Under the pieces are notes generated by a model. It worked only from the letters and a program-made list of their open reading frames with translations, did no database searches and was not told where the DNA came from. Source: JBGPLJ01 sp963826145 (GTDB lineage Bacteria; Pseudomonadota; Gammaproteobacteria; Steroidobacterales; Steroidobacteraceae). From it: 64,000 nt of DNA. Made by a program: the position numbers and the translations under genes. Of this stretch, positions 1-9,418 are shown one piece after another (the stretch's first letter is position 1; each line of letters starts with the position of its first letter). The DNA is taken from positions 744,001-808,000 of the forward strand of contig CAWGVW010000002.1 in the NCBI GenBank assembly GCA_963826145.1, read 5' to 3'.

Positions 1-687
1 CGGAGCATGAAGCGCTTACGCTTCCCTTCGATCGCTCGGCATGTCTACGAAACCGGCGTCACCGCCATGCCGATCGTTGCGCTGATCGCATTCCTAATCA
101 GCGTCATCGTCGCCTATCTCGGCGCCGATCAGCTGCGCAAGTTCGGCGCTGAAATCTTCGTCGTCGACCTTGTGACGATCGCCGTACTGCGGGAAATGGG
201 CGTGCTGCTCACGGCTATTATCGTTGCCGGTCGCTCGGGGAGTGCATTCGCCGCAGAAATCGGCGTTATGAAGCTGAATGAGGAAGTCGATGCACTGAGC
301 GCGATCGGCATGAACCCGATCGAGATTCTGGTGCTGCCCCGCGTGATCGGCCTGGTAATCGCGCTGCCGCTGCTCACCGTGCTCGCGGACGCAATGGGCC
401 TGCTCGGCGGCGGCTTGCTTTCCTCGTGGCTCGTGGACATCCCGGCGACGCAATACATCCAGCGCATGCAGGAATCGATCGCTTCGACGACGTTCTGGGC
501 GGGGCTCGTCAAGGCACCCGTGTTCGCTTTTCTGATCGCCGCGGTCGGCACCTATCGCGGCATGCAGGTGCGCGGCTCATCGCGCGAGCTCGGGCGCCTA
601 ACGACGGTTGCCGTGGTGCAGTCGATCTTCCTCGTCATCCTCGCCGACGCGCTGTTCGCGATCATCTTTGTGGAGATCGATTTCTGA
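1..687 (+). CDS. mlaE: MlaE/DUF140 family ABC transporter permease (5' end outside window)
   Basis: Inner-membrane permease of an MCE-type ABC system that moves phospholipids between inner and outer membranes. The frame is open to the window edge, so the ATG at position 7 is probably internal; members with an N-terminal STAS-like domain run to about 370 residues and only the last 228 are here. The family signature GRSGSAFAAEIG followed by MKLNEEVDAL is present, with about five hydrophobic segments. The stop codon overlaps the ATG of the ATPase gene by one base, so the two are translationally linked. Family assignment is secure; the true start cannot be seen. Confidence 0.9.
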   Translation, partial: RSMKRLRFPSIARHVYETGVTAMPIVALIAFLISVIVAYLGADQLRKFGAEIFVVDLVTIAVLREMGVLLTAIIVAGRSGSAFAAEIGVMKLNEEVDALSAIGMNPIEILVLPRVIGLVIALPLLTVLADAMGLLGGGLLSSWLVDIPATQYIQRMQESIASTTFWAGLVKAPVFAFLIAAVGTYRGMQVRGSSRELGRLTTVAVVQSIFLVILADALFAIIFVEIDF

Positions 688-1457
688 TGGATCGCGCCGA
701 GCCACCGATCGTTTCCGTGCGAGGTCTCGTGAACCGTTTTGGCTCGCAGACCGTGCACGACGGCCTCGACCTCGACATCAAGACCGGCGAGATCTTCGGC
801 ATCGTCGGTGGATCGGGCACCGGAAAATCCGTTCTCCTGCGTTCCATCCTCGGCTTGCAGCGGCCAAGGGCGGGCACGGTCGAAATCGAAGGCAGGGATA
901 TCACCCGCATGTCGGCGGCGGAGCTGCGTTCCGTGAAGCGCACCTACGGCGTCACGTTCCAGCACGGCGCGCTCTTCAGTTCGCTGACAGTTGCCCAGAA
1001 CGTGGAGCTCCCGATCGCCGAATATCTCGACCTTTCGAGTGAGACGCTCGCTGCGCTGTCCAGCATGAGGATCCGCATGGTGGGGTTGCCGGCCGAAAGT
1101 GCCAGCAAGTTCCCTGCGCAGCTCTCGGGCGGCATGATCAAGCGTGCGGCGCTCGCGCGGGCGCTTGCGCTCGAGCCAAAGCTCCTCTTTCTCGACGAGC
1201 CGACCTCGGGTCTCGATCCCATCTCGGCCGCAGCGTTCGACGAGCTGATCCTCTACCTGCAGAAAAACCTGCATTTGACCGTCGTAATGATCACGCACGA
1301 TCTCGACACCATCATGCACACCTGCGACCGGGTGGGCGTCATTGTCGATGCACGCATGGTCGTCGACACCCTCGACGGCATCCTGCAAAACGAGCATCCT
1401 TGGATTCACGAATATTTCCATGGGCCGCGTGCGCGTGCGGTCGTGGGAAGAAGCTAG
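687..1457 (+). CDS. mlaF: MCE-system ABC transporter ATP-binding protein
   Basis: Cytoplasmic ATPase that powers the MlaE permease; 256 residues, normal for MlaF. Visible motifs: Walker A GGSGTGKS at about residue 41, Q-loop in TFQHGALF, signature LSGGM, Walker B LLFLDEPTSGLDP, and switch histidine in ITHDLDT. The ATG at 687 is chosen because it overlaps the permease stop and the family N-terminus (PIVSVRGLVNRFG) follows at once; the frame remains open upstream, but that stretch overlaps the permease. Followed after 6 bases by the MCE gene. Confidence 0.95.
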   Translation: MDRAEPPIVSVRGLVNRFGSQTVHDGLDLDIKTGEIFGIVGGSGTGKSVLLRSILGLQRPRAGTVEIEGRDITRMSAAELRSVKRTYGVTFQHGALFSSLTVAQNVELPIAEYLDLSSETLAALSSMRIRMVGLPAESASKFPAQLSGGMIKRAALARALALEPKLLFLDEPTSGLDPISAAAFDELILYLQKNLHLTVVMITHDLDTIMHTCDRVGVIVDARMVVDTLDGILQNEHPWIHEYFHGPRARAVVGRS

Positions 1458-1463
1458 GAGATC

Positions 1464-2399
1464 ATGGATCGAGACGCAAAATATTCCGCCGTCGGCGCGT
1501 TCGTGTTGCTGCTGGCCGGACTCGGCACCTGGTTCGTACTCTGGTATTCGGACAGCACGGAGCGGCACGACTACCGACGCTATGAGATCTATTTCCAGGG
1601 CAGCGTCACCGGGCTCAACGAGGGCCAGACCGTGCGCTTTCTCGGCGTCGTCGTCGGGCGGGTTGCGAACATCCTCCTCGATCCGCGCGCTTCGGATCGG
1701 GTGAAGGTGATCGCCGATATCGATTCGAACGCACCGATCGACGAGCACACACTCGCGAGCCTGACCCTTCAGGGCGTCACCGGACTCCTTTATATCGACC
1801 TCGCGCAGGATCGCGGCGACCGGCCGGTCATGCCGCCGGTGCCGAGCGAGCGCTATCCCGTCATCCGCTCCGTGCAATCGGACTTCGACATCTTCGTGAG
1901 CAACCTGCCGGAACTCGTGACGCAGGCCTCCCAGGTCGCGGATCGCCTGAACGGGCTTCTGAACGAAAAGAACGTCGCGGCGCTCAGCACGACCATCGAC
2001 AACCTTAAGCGCGCGAGCGACAACTTGCCGAGGACGGTGGCGAATGTCGGCGAGCTGGTGAGCGAGATGCGGGCGACGGTGCGCGAGATCAATGCGGCGG
2101 CGGCCGGGATCCGCGGCGTGACCGAGGACGCTGGGCCGGACCTCAATGTCGCGATCGCACGCGTGCGCGACGTCGCGGAGCATCTCGCCTCGGCGTCGGC
2201 GAACCTCGACCGCTTCGTGGCGGAAAACAAGGACAATATCACGCGATTTACGGACCAAGGACTGCTGGAGTTGCAGCAGCTGATTCGCGACAGTCATCAG
2301 GCGGCGGTTGAATTCCGCGAGCTCTCGCGCTCCATCAAGCAGAATCCGTCGCAGCTCCTTTACGAACCCGCCTCCCGCGGTGTGGAGATTCCTCGATGA
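1464..2399 (+). CDS. mlaD: MlaD-type MCE-domain protein
   Basis: Periplasmic, inner-membrane-anchored substrate-binding subunit of the lipid transporter. 311 residues: one N-terminal membrane anchor (about 10-30), one MCE domain (about 38-115, with GSVTGLNEGQTVRFLGVVVG), then a long helical C-terminal region (about 150-300) with heptad-like patterns. Longer than E. coli MlaD (about 180), closer to single-MCE proteins of PqiB/LetB-like systems. The Shine-Dalgarno-like TAGGAG overlaps the stop of mlaF. Overlaps the next gene by 4 bases (ATGA). Confidence 0.92.
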   Translation: MDRDAKYSAVGAFVLLLAGLGTWFVLWYSDSTERHDYRRYEIYFQGSVTGLNEGQTVRFLGVVVGRVANILLDPRASDRVKVIADIDSNAPIDEHTLASLTLQGVTGLLYIDLAQDRGDRPVMPPVPSERYPVIRSVQSDFDIFVSNLPELVTQASQVADRLNGLLNEKNVAALSTTIDNLKRASDNLPRTVANVGELVSEMRATVREINAAAAGIRGVTEDAGPDLNVAIARVRDVAEHLASASANLDRFVAENKDNITRFTDQGLLELQQLIRDSHQAAVEFRELSRSIKQNPSQLLYEPASRGVEIPR

Positions 2400-3076
2400 G
2401 GTCCCTCTCGAAGTATCTGGCAGGTGCGATGCTCGCGAGCCTCATGGGCGGGTGTGGCGGGGACTTGTTCACAACGGACTTGCCCGCCGGCCAAATCTAC
2501 CAGCTCACGCCTCTCGCCGAGGAGGGCGCGGCTGGCGCGGGGACGTTTGATGTGATTCTCGTCGTGCCGCGGCCGATTGTCGCGCCGGGCCTCGACACCG
2601 AACGCATTGCTCTGGTGCAGGCGGACCGGCGAATCGACTACTACGCCGCGAGCAAGTGGGGCGCATCAATGCCGGAGGTGGTCCAGAGCATCGTCGTCGA
2701 GTCGCTGCAGAACACAGCGCGGCTGCGCGGCGTGCAGCGGGACATGGCCGACTTCCGGCCGGACTACCTGCTGCAGCTCGACGTGCGCGCTTTCCAGGCG
2801 GAGTACAGCAACGGTGACGCGCCACGGGTACGCGTGCACCTCCATGCAACCATCGGGCGGCTGGACGATCGGCGGTCGGTGCTCACATTCGCTGCAGCTG
2901 CAACAGAGCCGGCCGGCGCGAATACCATGACGGCAGTGACGGCCGCCTTCGACAAGTCCATGCACGCGGCCACCCGAACTCTCGTTGCACAGGTGTTCGA
3001 CTATCTCGATCGCACCCAGGGACCGCCGCCGGCGCCGCAGGTCGCGCCGCTGACGCCCGGCTCGTCGTCACAATAG
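2396..3076 (+). CDS. ABC-type transport auxiliary lipoprotein (PqiC-like)
   Basis: Probable outer-membrane lipoprotein that partners with MCE proteins. 226 residues with a short lipoprotein-like signal ending MGGC at residue 20 (the lipobox has Met at -3, so it is imperfect). The following sequence (YQLTPLAE, then a repeating beta/alpha pattern with ERIALVQADRRIDYYAASKW) resembles the ABC_trans_aux family, in which a Y/W-rich stretch follows the conserved YxL. Operon position directly after mlaD (4-base overlap) supports this. The C-terminal tail is proline-rich and low in complexity. Confidence 0.82.
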   Translation: MRSLSKYLAGAMLASLMGGCGGDLFTTDLPAGQIYQLTPLAEEGAAGAGTFDVILVVPRPIVAPGLDTERIALVQADRRIDYYAASKWGASMPEVVQSIVVESLQNTARLRGVQRDMADFRPDYLLQLDVRAFQAEYSNGDAPRVRVHLHATIGRLDDRRSVLTFAAAATEPAGANTMTAVTAAFDKSMHAATRTLVAQVFDYLDRTQGPPPAPQVAPLTPGSSSQ

Positions 3077-3083
3077 CTCACCC

Positions 3084-3629
3084 ATGCGCTCGTCAAACCT
3101 GCGCCGCCGCGCGGGCGGCTTGTTGTTCCTTTCTATCGCGACGGCGTGCATTGGGTGCGCCGGAGCCGCGCCGCTGGAGTTTGTCGGGACGCCCTCCCGT
3201 GTGTTCGACGGCGATAGTTTCATGCTGCGGGTCGAACGGCGGGAAATCGAAGTAAGGCTCGTCGACATCGATGCGCCGGAACACGGTCAGCCATACGCCG
3301 ACACGGCGCGGGGCGCACTCGATGGGCTCATCTGGAAGGAGCGGCTGCGCGTGGTTGTCGTCGACGATGACAAGTACGGTCGCAAGGTCTGCCGCGTCTA
3401 TCGGCTGAGGGATGGGCTCGACGTCAACCGCAGGCTCGTCGCCGACGGCCACGTCTGGGTCTACAAGCGGCACGTGCGTGACGCGACCTTATATGATCTT
3501 GAAAGCAGTGCCCACCGGGCCAGGCGCGGGCTCTGGGCGCTCCCGCAATCCGATCTGGAGCCGCCGTGGCGCTGGCGGCGCGAGCACGCGCGCGAATCTA
3601 GAACGTCGAAAGGCCCGTCGCCTCCATGA
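3084..3629 (+). CDS. Thermonuclease (SNase-like) family protein, exported
   Basis: Predicted Ca-dependent phosphodiesterase of the staphylococcal nuclease fold, 181 residues. An N-terminal hydrophobic signal (about 1-30) contains two cysteines near its end, so it may be a lipoprotein. Catalytic signature residues are visible: FDGDSF, then RLVDIDAPE (Arg, Asp, Glu) and DKYGRKV (Arg). It starts 7 bases after the auxiliary lipoprotein gene and may share its transcript. Its last 32 bases overlap the 3' end of the opposing phospholipase D-type gene. Confidence 0.88.
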   Translation: MRSSNLRRRAGGLLFLSIATACIGCAGAAPLEFVGTPSRVFDGDSFMLRVERREIEVRLVDIDAPEHGQPYADTARGALDGLIWKERLRVVVVDDDKYGRKVCRVYRLRDGLDVNRRLVADGHVWVYKRHVRDATLYDLESSAHRARRGLWALPQSDLEPPWRWRREHARESRTSKGPSPP

Positions 3630-5127
3630 GCCGATAGCGCCAGTAGCGTCCGAAGGACTGGTCTTCGTAGGTCGGAAAGTCCGAAGTGTATTCGCGCACG
3701 GTTACCGGATCGTTCTGCCAGAGCAGATCGAAGTAGTGCTGCACGTCCTGCACAAGCGGCGCATCGTGACCCGCAGTCACCGCGATGTCGGCTTCAAGAT
3801 TGTAGTTGCCGATGTTGCGGCGTGTGAGATTGGCCGAGCCGAGCAGCATCCAGACACGGTCCGCGCGCTTCACGACGACGAGCTTCGAGTGAAACTGCTC
3901 GCCGTGCGTGCGGTACCAGCGCACCTGGACCAGGCCGCCGCTCTGGCGCACAAGTTCGGTCGCGACCGGCCTGTTGGGCACCCCGTCGCGCAATCGTCCG
4001 AAGGAGTCCCTGTTCGGATCGAGAATGAGCCGCACCGTAATGCCACGCTGCGCGGCCGCGATCAGCGTCTCGACGACGTCGCGCTCGGACAGATAGAACA
4101 TCGCGATGTCGATCGAATCTCCCGGCACCGTGCTGTTGAACGCATCGAGCACGGCCCGGCGGATCGCACTCTCCGTCAGGAGCTGTGCAGTCATCGTGCC
4201 GCCGGCACTCGAAGCGAAGAGGCTCGGCGGCCGCCAGCTCACCTGCCAGCCTGAGAACTTCGCGACCGCAAGCTCGCTCTCGAGCAGATCCGCCACCAGT
4301 GACCCGTGGATCTCGAACGCGACGTTTGAGTGCGCGCTGCTCGCATCATGGGGATTCGCGGAGCCGACGATGCCGACGAGCCCGCCGGCGCCGTCGTCGG
4401 CCGCAATGATCTTGCGGTGATTCGCCTTGAAATTGAGGAGGTTCAGCCATGCCCGCAGGGTCACGGGCTCGGACGCCTCATCGAGCGGATTCGGCAGCCA
4501 GCCCTTGCCGGAGCTGCTACGCGCCCACCAGCCGATGAGGAGCCGGTAGATGCCCGAATACGCATAGTTGGAATCCCGCAGCGGCTCGAGGTCTGTCACG
4601 ACGACGTCGATTCCGGCGGAGCGCAGGCGATCGATGGCGTTCGCGTGTGTCGCTCCATAGAGCTCGTTCACGGGATCGGTGATGAAGAGCACCTTCAGCC
4701 CCGGCACCGCGTGCTTGCGCGCGATCAGGCGATCCGCGAGCTGCGCGCTCAACGGGCGATACGAGGTGTCGCGGTCGCCCGCAAGCGCTCCGCGATCGTC
4801 GTTGAAGAGGAAATAGTCGAGCACGAGGAAGTCGCGCGCGTGATCGATGATCGCGAACACGTTATCGAAGATCTGCTGCTGCACGACGCGCCGTCCGCGT
4901 CCGTCAACGACGTTGAGGTCGTAGAGGAAGCGGATGTCGCGGGAATCGACACTCACCGGGGTCGATGCGACGTTCGTGCCCGGCGGCACGGGCTTGGTCG
5001 CGTGGTAGTAGCCCGTCGCGGCCCATGCGGCAACGACCGCGGCAAGAACCCACCGGCGCCGCCACCGCCGCTGTCTTGCGGGCGGGAGCTCCGACGTGGG
5101 AGATACGCTGTCGTCTTTCGAGTCCAA
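3598..5127 (-). CDS. Phospholipase D-like protein with two HKD motifs
   Basis: 509-residue membrane-anchored PLD-superfamily protein (transphosphatidylase, nuclease or cardiolipin-synthase-like; the substrate cannot be read from sequence). One N-terminal membrane segment (about 27-42) follows a basic stretch. The two catalytic motifs are NHRKIIAADD...GSANPHD (about residues 235-258) and HSKLVVVKRAD...GSANLTRRN (about 416-440). The start is TTG, 6 bases after the stop of the GGDEF/EAL gene, with AAGG overlapping that stop, which indicates an operon. The 3' end overlaps the convergent thermonuclease gene. Confidence 0.87.
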   Translation of the reverse strand: MDSKDDSVSPTSELPPARQRRWRRRWVLAAVVAAWAATGYYHATKPVPPGTNVASTPVSVDSRDIRFLYDLNVVDGRGRRVVQQQIFDNVFAIIDHARDFLVLDYFLFNDDRGALAGDRDTSYRPLSAQLADRLIARKHAVPGLKVLFITDPVNELYGATHANAIDRLRSAGIDVVVTDLEPLRDSNYAYSGIYRLLIGWWARSSSGKGWLPNPLDEASEPVTLRAWLNLLNFKANHRKIIAADDGAGGLVGIVGSANPHDASSAHSNVAFEIHGSLVADLLESELAVAKFSGWQVSWRPPSLFASSAGGTMTAQLLTESAIRRAVLDAFNSTVPGDSIDIAMFYLSERDVVETLIAAAQRGITVRLILDPNRDSFGRLRDGVPNRPVATELVRQSGGLVQVRWYRTHGEQFHSKLVVVKRADRVWMLLGSANLTRRNIGNYNLEADIAVTAGHDAPLVQDVQHYFDLLWQNDPVTVREYTSDFPTYEDQSFGRYWRYRLMEATGLSTF

Positions 5128-5133
5128 AAAACC

Positions 5134-7596
5134 TTAGGCGAAGAGTTTCTCGAGTCGCTTCTGGCCTGCGCGTTGTTCGAGGAGGAGGCCCAGCAGTTCC
5201 TGCGGGGTCATCGCGTCGCCGAACAGACGCCCCTGGCCAAAGCTGCAGCGGTGCGCGCGCAGGAACGTCAGTTGCTGCTCCGACTCCACGCCTTCGGCCA
5301 CCACTTCCATGTTGAGGCTTCTACCCATGTCGATGATGGTCTTGACGATCGTTGCATCGCTCGCGTCGACTGCGGCATTGCGCACGAACGACTGGTCGAT
5401 CTTGAGCGTGCCGATGGGAAACTGCTGCAGGGCGGAGAGCGACGAGTAGCCGGTGCCGAAGTCGTCGATCGAGAGGTGCAGACCCATGGCATAGAGCTCG
5501 TCGAGGAGCTTCACCGTTCGCTTGATATCCGCCATCAGCGTCGTTTCCGTGATCTCGAGCTCGAAGCAGGTCGGTGACACCTCGTGATGGGCGAACACCG
5601 ATTTGAAGCGGGTGATGAAGGTGGTCTGGCGCAGCTGCCGGAGCGAGAGGTTAATCGATACGCGGCCGGGATTTGCGATCTGGCGCTGCCACTGCCGGTA
5701 GTCGCTGCAGACTCGGTTCAGCACCCATTCGCCGATCTCGAGGATGAGATTGTTCTCCTCGGCGAGCGGTATGAACTGCGACGGCGGAATATCGCCGTGA
5801 CCCGGCAGCCGCCAGCGCAGGAGCGCCTCGGCGCCGACGATCGTGCCGTCCTTGAGGTCCACCTTCGGCTGGTAGAGGAGGACGAGCTCCTCGCGCTCGA
5901 GCGCGCGACGGAGCTTGCTCTTCAGCATCAGCCGCTCGACGGCGGCGGCATTCATTTCCGGCGAGTAGAAGGCGAAGCTGTTGCCGCCATTCTGCTTCGA
6001 GTAGTACATCGCGGCGTCGGCGTTCCTGATGAGATCGATGACGTTTTCCGCATCCTGCGGGCAGAGCGCGACCCCCACGCTCGCCGTGAGGAACACTTCC
6101 TGCTGCTGCACGTAGAACGCCTTGCCGACTTCCGCAAGGAGCTGCCGCGCAAGATGCGCGATGGGGCCACGATTGTCCGCGTCGGCCGGCAGGCCCTCGA
6201 GAAAGAGCGCGAATTCATCGCCCGCGAGCCGGCCGAGCACGGTTTCCTTCGGGAGCGTTCGCGTCAGCCGTTCGGTGAGCACCTCGAGCACGCGGTCGCC
6301 CGACTCGTGGCCGAAGGTGTCGTTCACTTCCTTGAAACGGTCCATGTCGATGTAGAGGAGGGCCGTTATCCGGTCCTGCCGGCGCGAGCGCGCGATCGAC
6401 TGCTGCAGCAGGTGCTGGAATTGCATGCGATTCGGGACTTTGGTGAGCGCATCGTACCGGGCGAGGTAGCGGATGCGGCGCTCCGCGCGCTTGCGCTCCG
6501 TGATGTTGCGCGCGACGAAGATGTTGCCCTGGAACTGCGGATCCTCGGTCGTGATCTGCGATCCCGAAAACGACACAGGGATCGTCTGGCCGGAGCGCGT
6601 CGTGATCACCGTCTCGCGCGTCTCTTGCGCGGCCTGGTCGACGGCGAAGTTGGCCTGCTCGCTCTCGGCGATCACGTGCAGGATCGACTTGCCGAGAATT
6701 TCCTCTTCGGAATAGCCGAGGAGCTTGCGCGCCGCCTCGTTGACACCCTTGATCGTGCCGTCCGGCGAGGTGACGAGCACGGCGTCGTTCATGCTGTTCA
6801 GCACGATGTTGAGATAGTTCTTGGTGATGGTCGTCTGGCGCAGCTTCTGGCGCATGCGCTCGAGCGCTTCCTGCAGCTCGCCGAGTTCGTCCTTGCGCAG
6901 CACGCCGAACGGGCGCGTGTAGTCGCCCTGGCCGATGCGGTCCGCGTTCTTGATGAGCGCGGAAATCGGCCGCTCGACCCGCCGTGCCATGAACCAGGCG
7001 ACAACGAGGCTCGCGAAGATGAGGAGCAGGCACACGAGGAGCGCCGTGAACGCGAGGCTCGAGAAGCTGTCCTGGCGCGTGCGCTTGAGATCGCGCGTGA
7101 GGTTGGCGAGCGTTTGCGCATTCTGCGCACGGCTCAGTTTCAGCGTCACGGAGCCGAGCCGGACGTTGGGCTGCTGCGCATCGGGCGCCGTGTGCACGAC
7201 CGCGGAGACTTCGAGCGGTGCCGGCGGTTCCTCGGTCCCTGCAAGCGGCGCCGAGTCGGACTGCGCGAAAACCACCGTACCGGTGACGTCTGTGACCTCG
7301 ACCGACTCTACGTCGGGACGATCGAGGATGGCGGCGGCATAGCGCTGGACCGTCTGCAGGTCGTGCTCGGCGAGGGGCTCCGCTATGCGCTCGGCGAACT
7401 GAGCGGCAGTCTGATTCGCGTTCTCATGGAAATTCGTTTCGAGATGCTCATCGAGTGTCGTGAGGCTCGCGAAACTCAGGCGCAGCATCTCGCCGCGGTA
7501 CTGGTAGATGAGAGCCGCCGCGAGGAGCAGCGCGAAGACGATTCCGAACGCGAGCGCCGTCAGCGTGTACTTGGTTTTGAGGCTGTGGGCTGTCAC
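5134..7596 (-). CDS. Membrane sensor with HAMP, PAS, GGDEF and EAL domains
   Basis: Cyclic-di-GMP metabolism protein of 820 residues. Layout: membrane helix (about 13-33), periplasmic sensor region (about 34-185), second membrane helix (about 187-207), HAMP (about 208-260), PAS (about 265-375), GGDEF domain (about 385-545) and EAL domain (about 565-810). The cyclase motif is AGDEF, and the position of an RxxD inhibitory site reads PKET, so product inhibition is probably absent. The EAL domain keeps EALLRW, NLSLRQL, ITETTLM and DDFGTGYSSL, so phosphodiesterase activity is likely. Start is GTG. Upstream gene of the pair with the PLD-type protein. Confidence 0.93.
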   Translation of the reverse strand: MTAHSLKTKYTLTALAFGIVFALLLAAALIYQYRGEMLRLSFASLTTLDEHLETNFHENANQTAAQFAERIAEPLAEHDLQTVQRYAAAILDRPDVESVEVTDVTGTVVFAQSDSAPLAGTEEPPAPLEVSAVVHTAPDAQQPNVRLGSVTLKLSRAQNAQTLANLTRDLKRTRQDSFSSLAFTALLVCLLLIFASLVVAWFMARRVERPISALIKNADRIGQGDYTRPFGVLRKDELGELQEALERMRQKLRQTTITKNYLNIVLNSMNDAVLVTSPDGTIKGVNEAARKLLGYSEEEILGKSILHVIAESEQANFAVDQAAQETRETVITTRSGQTIPVSFSGSQITTEDPQFQGNIFVARNITERKRAERRIRYLARYDALTKVPNRMQFQHLLQQSIARSRRQDRITALLYIDMDRFKEVNDTFGHESGDRVLEVLTERLTRTLPKETVLGRLAGDEFALFLEGLPADADNRGPIAHLARQLLAEVGKAFYVQQQEVFLTASVGVALCPQDAENVIDLIRNADAAMYYSKQNGGNSFAFYSPEMNAAAVERLMLKSKLRRALEREELVLLYQPKVDLKDGTIVGAEALLRWRLPGHGDIPPSQFIPLAEENNLILEIGEWVLNRVCSDYRQWQRQIANPGRVSINLSLRQLRQTTFITRFKSVFAHHEVSPTCFELEITETTLMADIKRTVKLLDELYAMGLHLSIDDFGTGYSSLSALQQFPIGTLKIDQSFVRNAAVDASDATIVKTIIDMGRSLNMEVVAEGVESEQQLTFLRAHRCSFGQGRLFGDAMTPQELLGLLLEQRAGQKRLEKLFA

Positions 7597-7825
7597 GATG
7601 ATTGCGAGCAGTTCCGGGAGTCGTTCTTATTGTTTTTGTTGAGACTTTTTCCAGAATCGGGTTCCCGTACGGTGCCTTCCTGTTGCGCTGCCGTTCCGCC
7701 TTTGCCCGAGGCTCGAGGGCCTCGGGCATCATACCCCCAATACCATGTGCGGGCTCAAGCCCTCAGGTTGTCGGCAAGCGGCGAAATTCGGCACAAACAG
7801 ACCCGGAAATAGACTTAAGACAGCG

Positions 7826-8500
7826 ATGAATCCCTACGAGCTCACAGGACGCTCCCGCAGTCATATTGTCGATCTGACAGAACCTCCGTGCGCACTTCAC
7901 CGGGACACGGTCGCCGCTTATGTCGCTCTGCGTGAAGCCGCCGCCGCCGCCGGGCATGAGCTTGTGCCGGTATCGAGCTTTCGGGACTTCGATCGCCAGG
8001 CGAAGATCTGGAACGCCAAGTTCCAGGGCGAGCGGCCGATGCGTGATGCGGACGGCCTGCTGCTGGAGGCGGCGCGCCTGAGCGATCATGAAAAGGTCTC
8101 CGCGATCCTGCTCTGGTCGGCCTTGCCCGGCGCGAGCCGTCACCATTGGGGAAGCGAGATCGACGTGATCGACCGCGCAGCGCTTACGGCGGGCTACCAA
8201 CCGCAGCTGATGCCGGCCGAGTTCGAGCCGGGCGGGCCGTTCGCAGCGCTCGACGGCTGGCTCAATGAAAATATGGCGCGCTTCGGATTCTTTCGCCCGT
8301 ATCGGACGGATCGCGGCGGTGTCCAGCCCGAGCCCTGGCACCTGAGTTACGCACCCGTCTCGGTTCCGGCGCTACAGGCGTTGACGCCGGAGGTGCTGGG
8401 TCAGGCGCTCGAGTCACGGACGATTCTGGGATTGGAGATCGTGCGCTCCCGGCTGCCCGACATTCACGCGCGCTACGTCCTTGGTGTCGACGAACCCTGA
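7826..8500 (+). CDS. M15 family (VanY-type) D-alanyl-D-alanine carboxypeptidase-like protein
   Basis: 224-residue peptidoglycan-peptidase fold. Zinc-site motifs are present: SRHHWGSEIDVID (His and Asp ligands) and EPWHLSY (third His), with SSFRDFDRQ upstream, as in the VanY branch. I see no signal peptide from the ATG at 7826; a longer frame back to 7745 exists but adds no family-like sequence. The 229 bases between this gene and the divergent GGDEF/EAL gene show no motif I can name. Converges with the broken dehydrogenase gene 24 bases downstream. Confidence 0.85.
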   Translation: MNPYELTGRSRSHIVDLTEPPCALHRDTVAAYVALREAAAAAGHELVPVSSFRDFDRQAKIWNAKFQGERPMRDADGLLLEAARLSDHEKVSAILLWSALPGASRHHWGSEIDVIDRAALTAGYQPQLMPAEFEPGGPFAALDGWLNENMARFGFFRPYRTDRGGVQPEPWHLSYAPVSVPALQALTPEVLGQALESRTILGLEIVRSRLPDIHARYVLGVDEP

Positions 8501-8524
8501 CGCGAAGTCAGCGCGGCGGTTTCG

Positions 8525-9356
8525 TCACTGCCTCGCTCGAGCAGCGAGCTTGGGAAACGTCCGCAGGAAATGCCCCGGAAACCAGCGCTTCCAGCGCCAT
8601 AGCCTTCGATATTCCTTCGGCACGATGACGTGCATCCGGCCCCGGGCCGCGGCGTCGAGAATGATCGACGCCACCTCATCGGCCGTGACGCTCGAGCTCT
8701 CCATCAGACGTCGTGCGGTCGCCGCGACCTCCGGTGCTCCGCGCGATCCATCGAGAAGATTCGTCGGAAAAAAGCCGGGCATCGCTACTGTCACCCGCAC
8801 TCCGGCACTTGCGAACTCCTGCATCAGGGATTCGCTCAGCGCGACGACGCCCGCCTTGGTCACGCTGTAGGCTGACATGTACGCGCCGCAGGCGAAGGCT
8901 GCCGCGCTCGCGATATTGATGATGCAGCCGAGCTTCGCTGCCTGCATGTGAGGCAGCGCCGCACGGCAGCCGTGAACGACGCCAAGCAGATTGATGTCGA
9001 CGATCCAGCGCCAGTCTTCGAGCGGCATCGCAAGGAACTCGCCGCCTGCAGCGACGCCGGCGTTGTTCACCATGAGATCGATCGCCGTGCTCCGCCTGCG
9101 CAAAGCGATCGACGGCGGCGGTGAAGCCTTCAGCATCCGCGATGTCGACGTGATACGTGTAGATCGACTGGTCGGCCTGCGCGAGCGAATTGCGGAGCGC
9201 TTTGAGTTCACCGATGTTGCGGTCCATCAGACCGAGCGTCCAGCCCTCGGCCGCGAGCTGCTTCGCGAACGCGAGGCCAAGCCCGCTCGCGGCGCCCGTG
9301 ACGATGGCGCGCTTGCGGGGAAAATCCAGGCTCAGGCGGCGCGCGGCTTGACGCAT
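8525..9356 (-). pseudogene. Short-chain dehydrogenase/reductase, split by a single-base frameshift
   Basis: The protein is encoded in two frames. The first part (from the ATG at 9356) has the Rossmann signature TGAASGLG and runs to AQAEHG. The second part begins IDLMVNNAG and contains the catalytic YSVTK with upstream Ser, then a normal SDR C-terminus. Removing one base at about 9083-9086 joins them as AQAEHG-IDLMVNNAG, exactly what the family expects. So this is either a recent one-base insertion or a sequencing/assembly error; nothing else in the gene has decayed. Substrate is unknown. Divergent from the M20 gene, 62 bases away. Confidence 0.75.
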
Positions 9357-9418
9357 GCAGGTTTCCTCTGACTCAATGCCGTCGGCTTCACAATAACAGT
9401 ACGGGGAGCGAGCCGGCC

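Noticed and set aside
552..2297. Long open frame on the minus strand opposite mlaF/mlaD
   Set aside because: Composition is Arg/His-rich with no domain, and both plus-strand genes have clear families. High GC makes long antisense frames common.
5584..7812. 742-codon frame opposite the GGDEF/EAL gene
   Set aside because: Antisense shadow; charged low-information sequence, no motif, and the minus-strand gene is certain.
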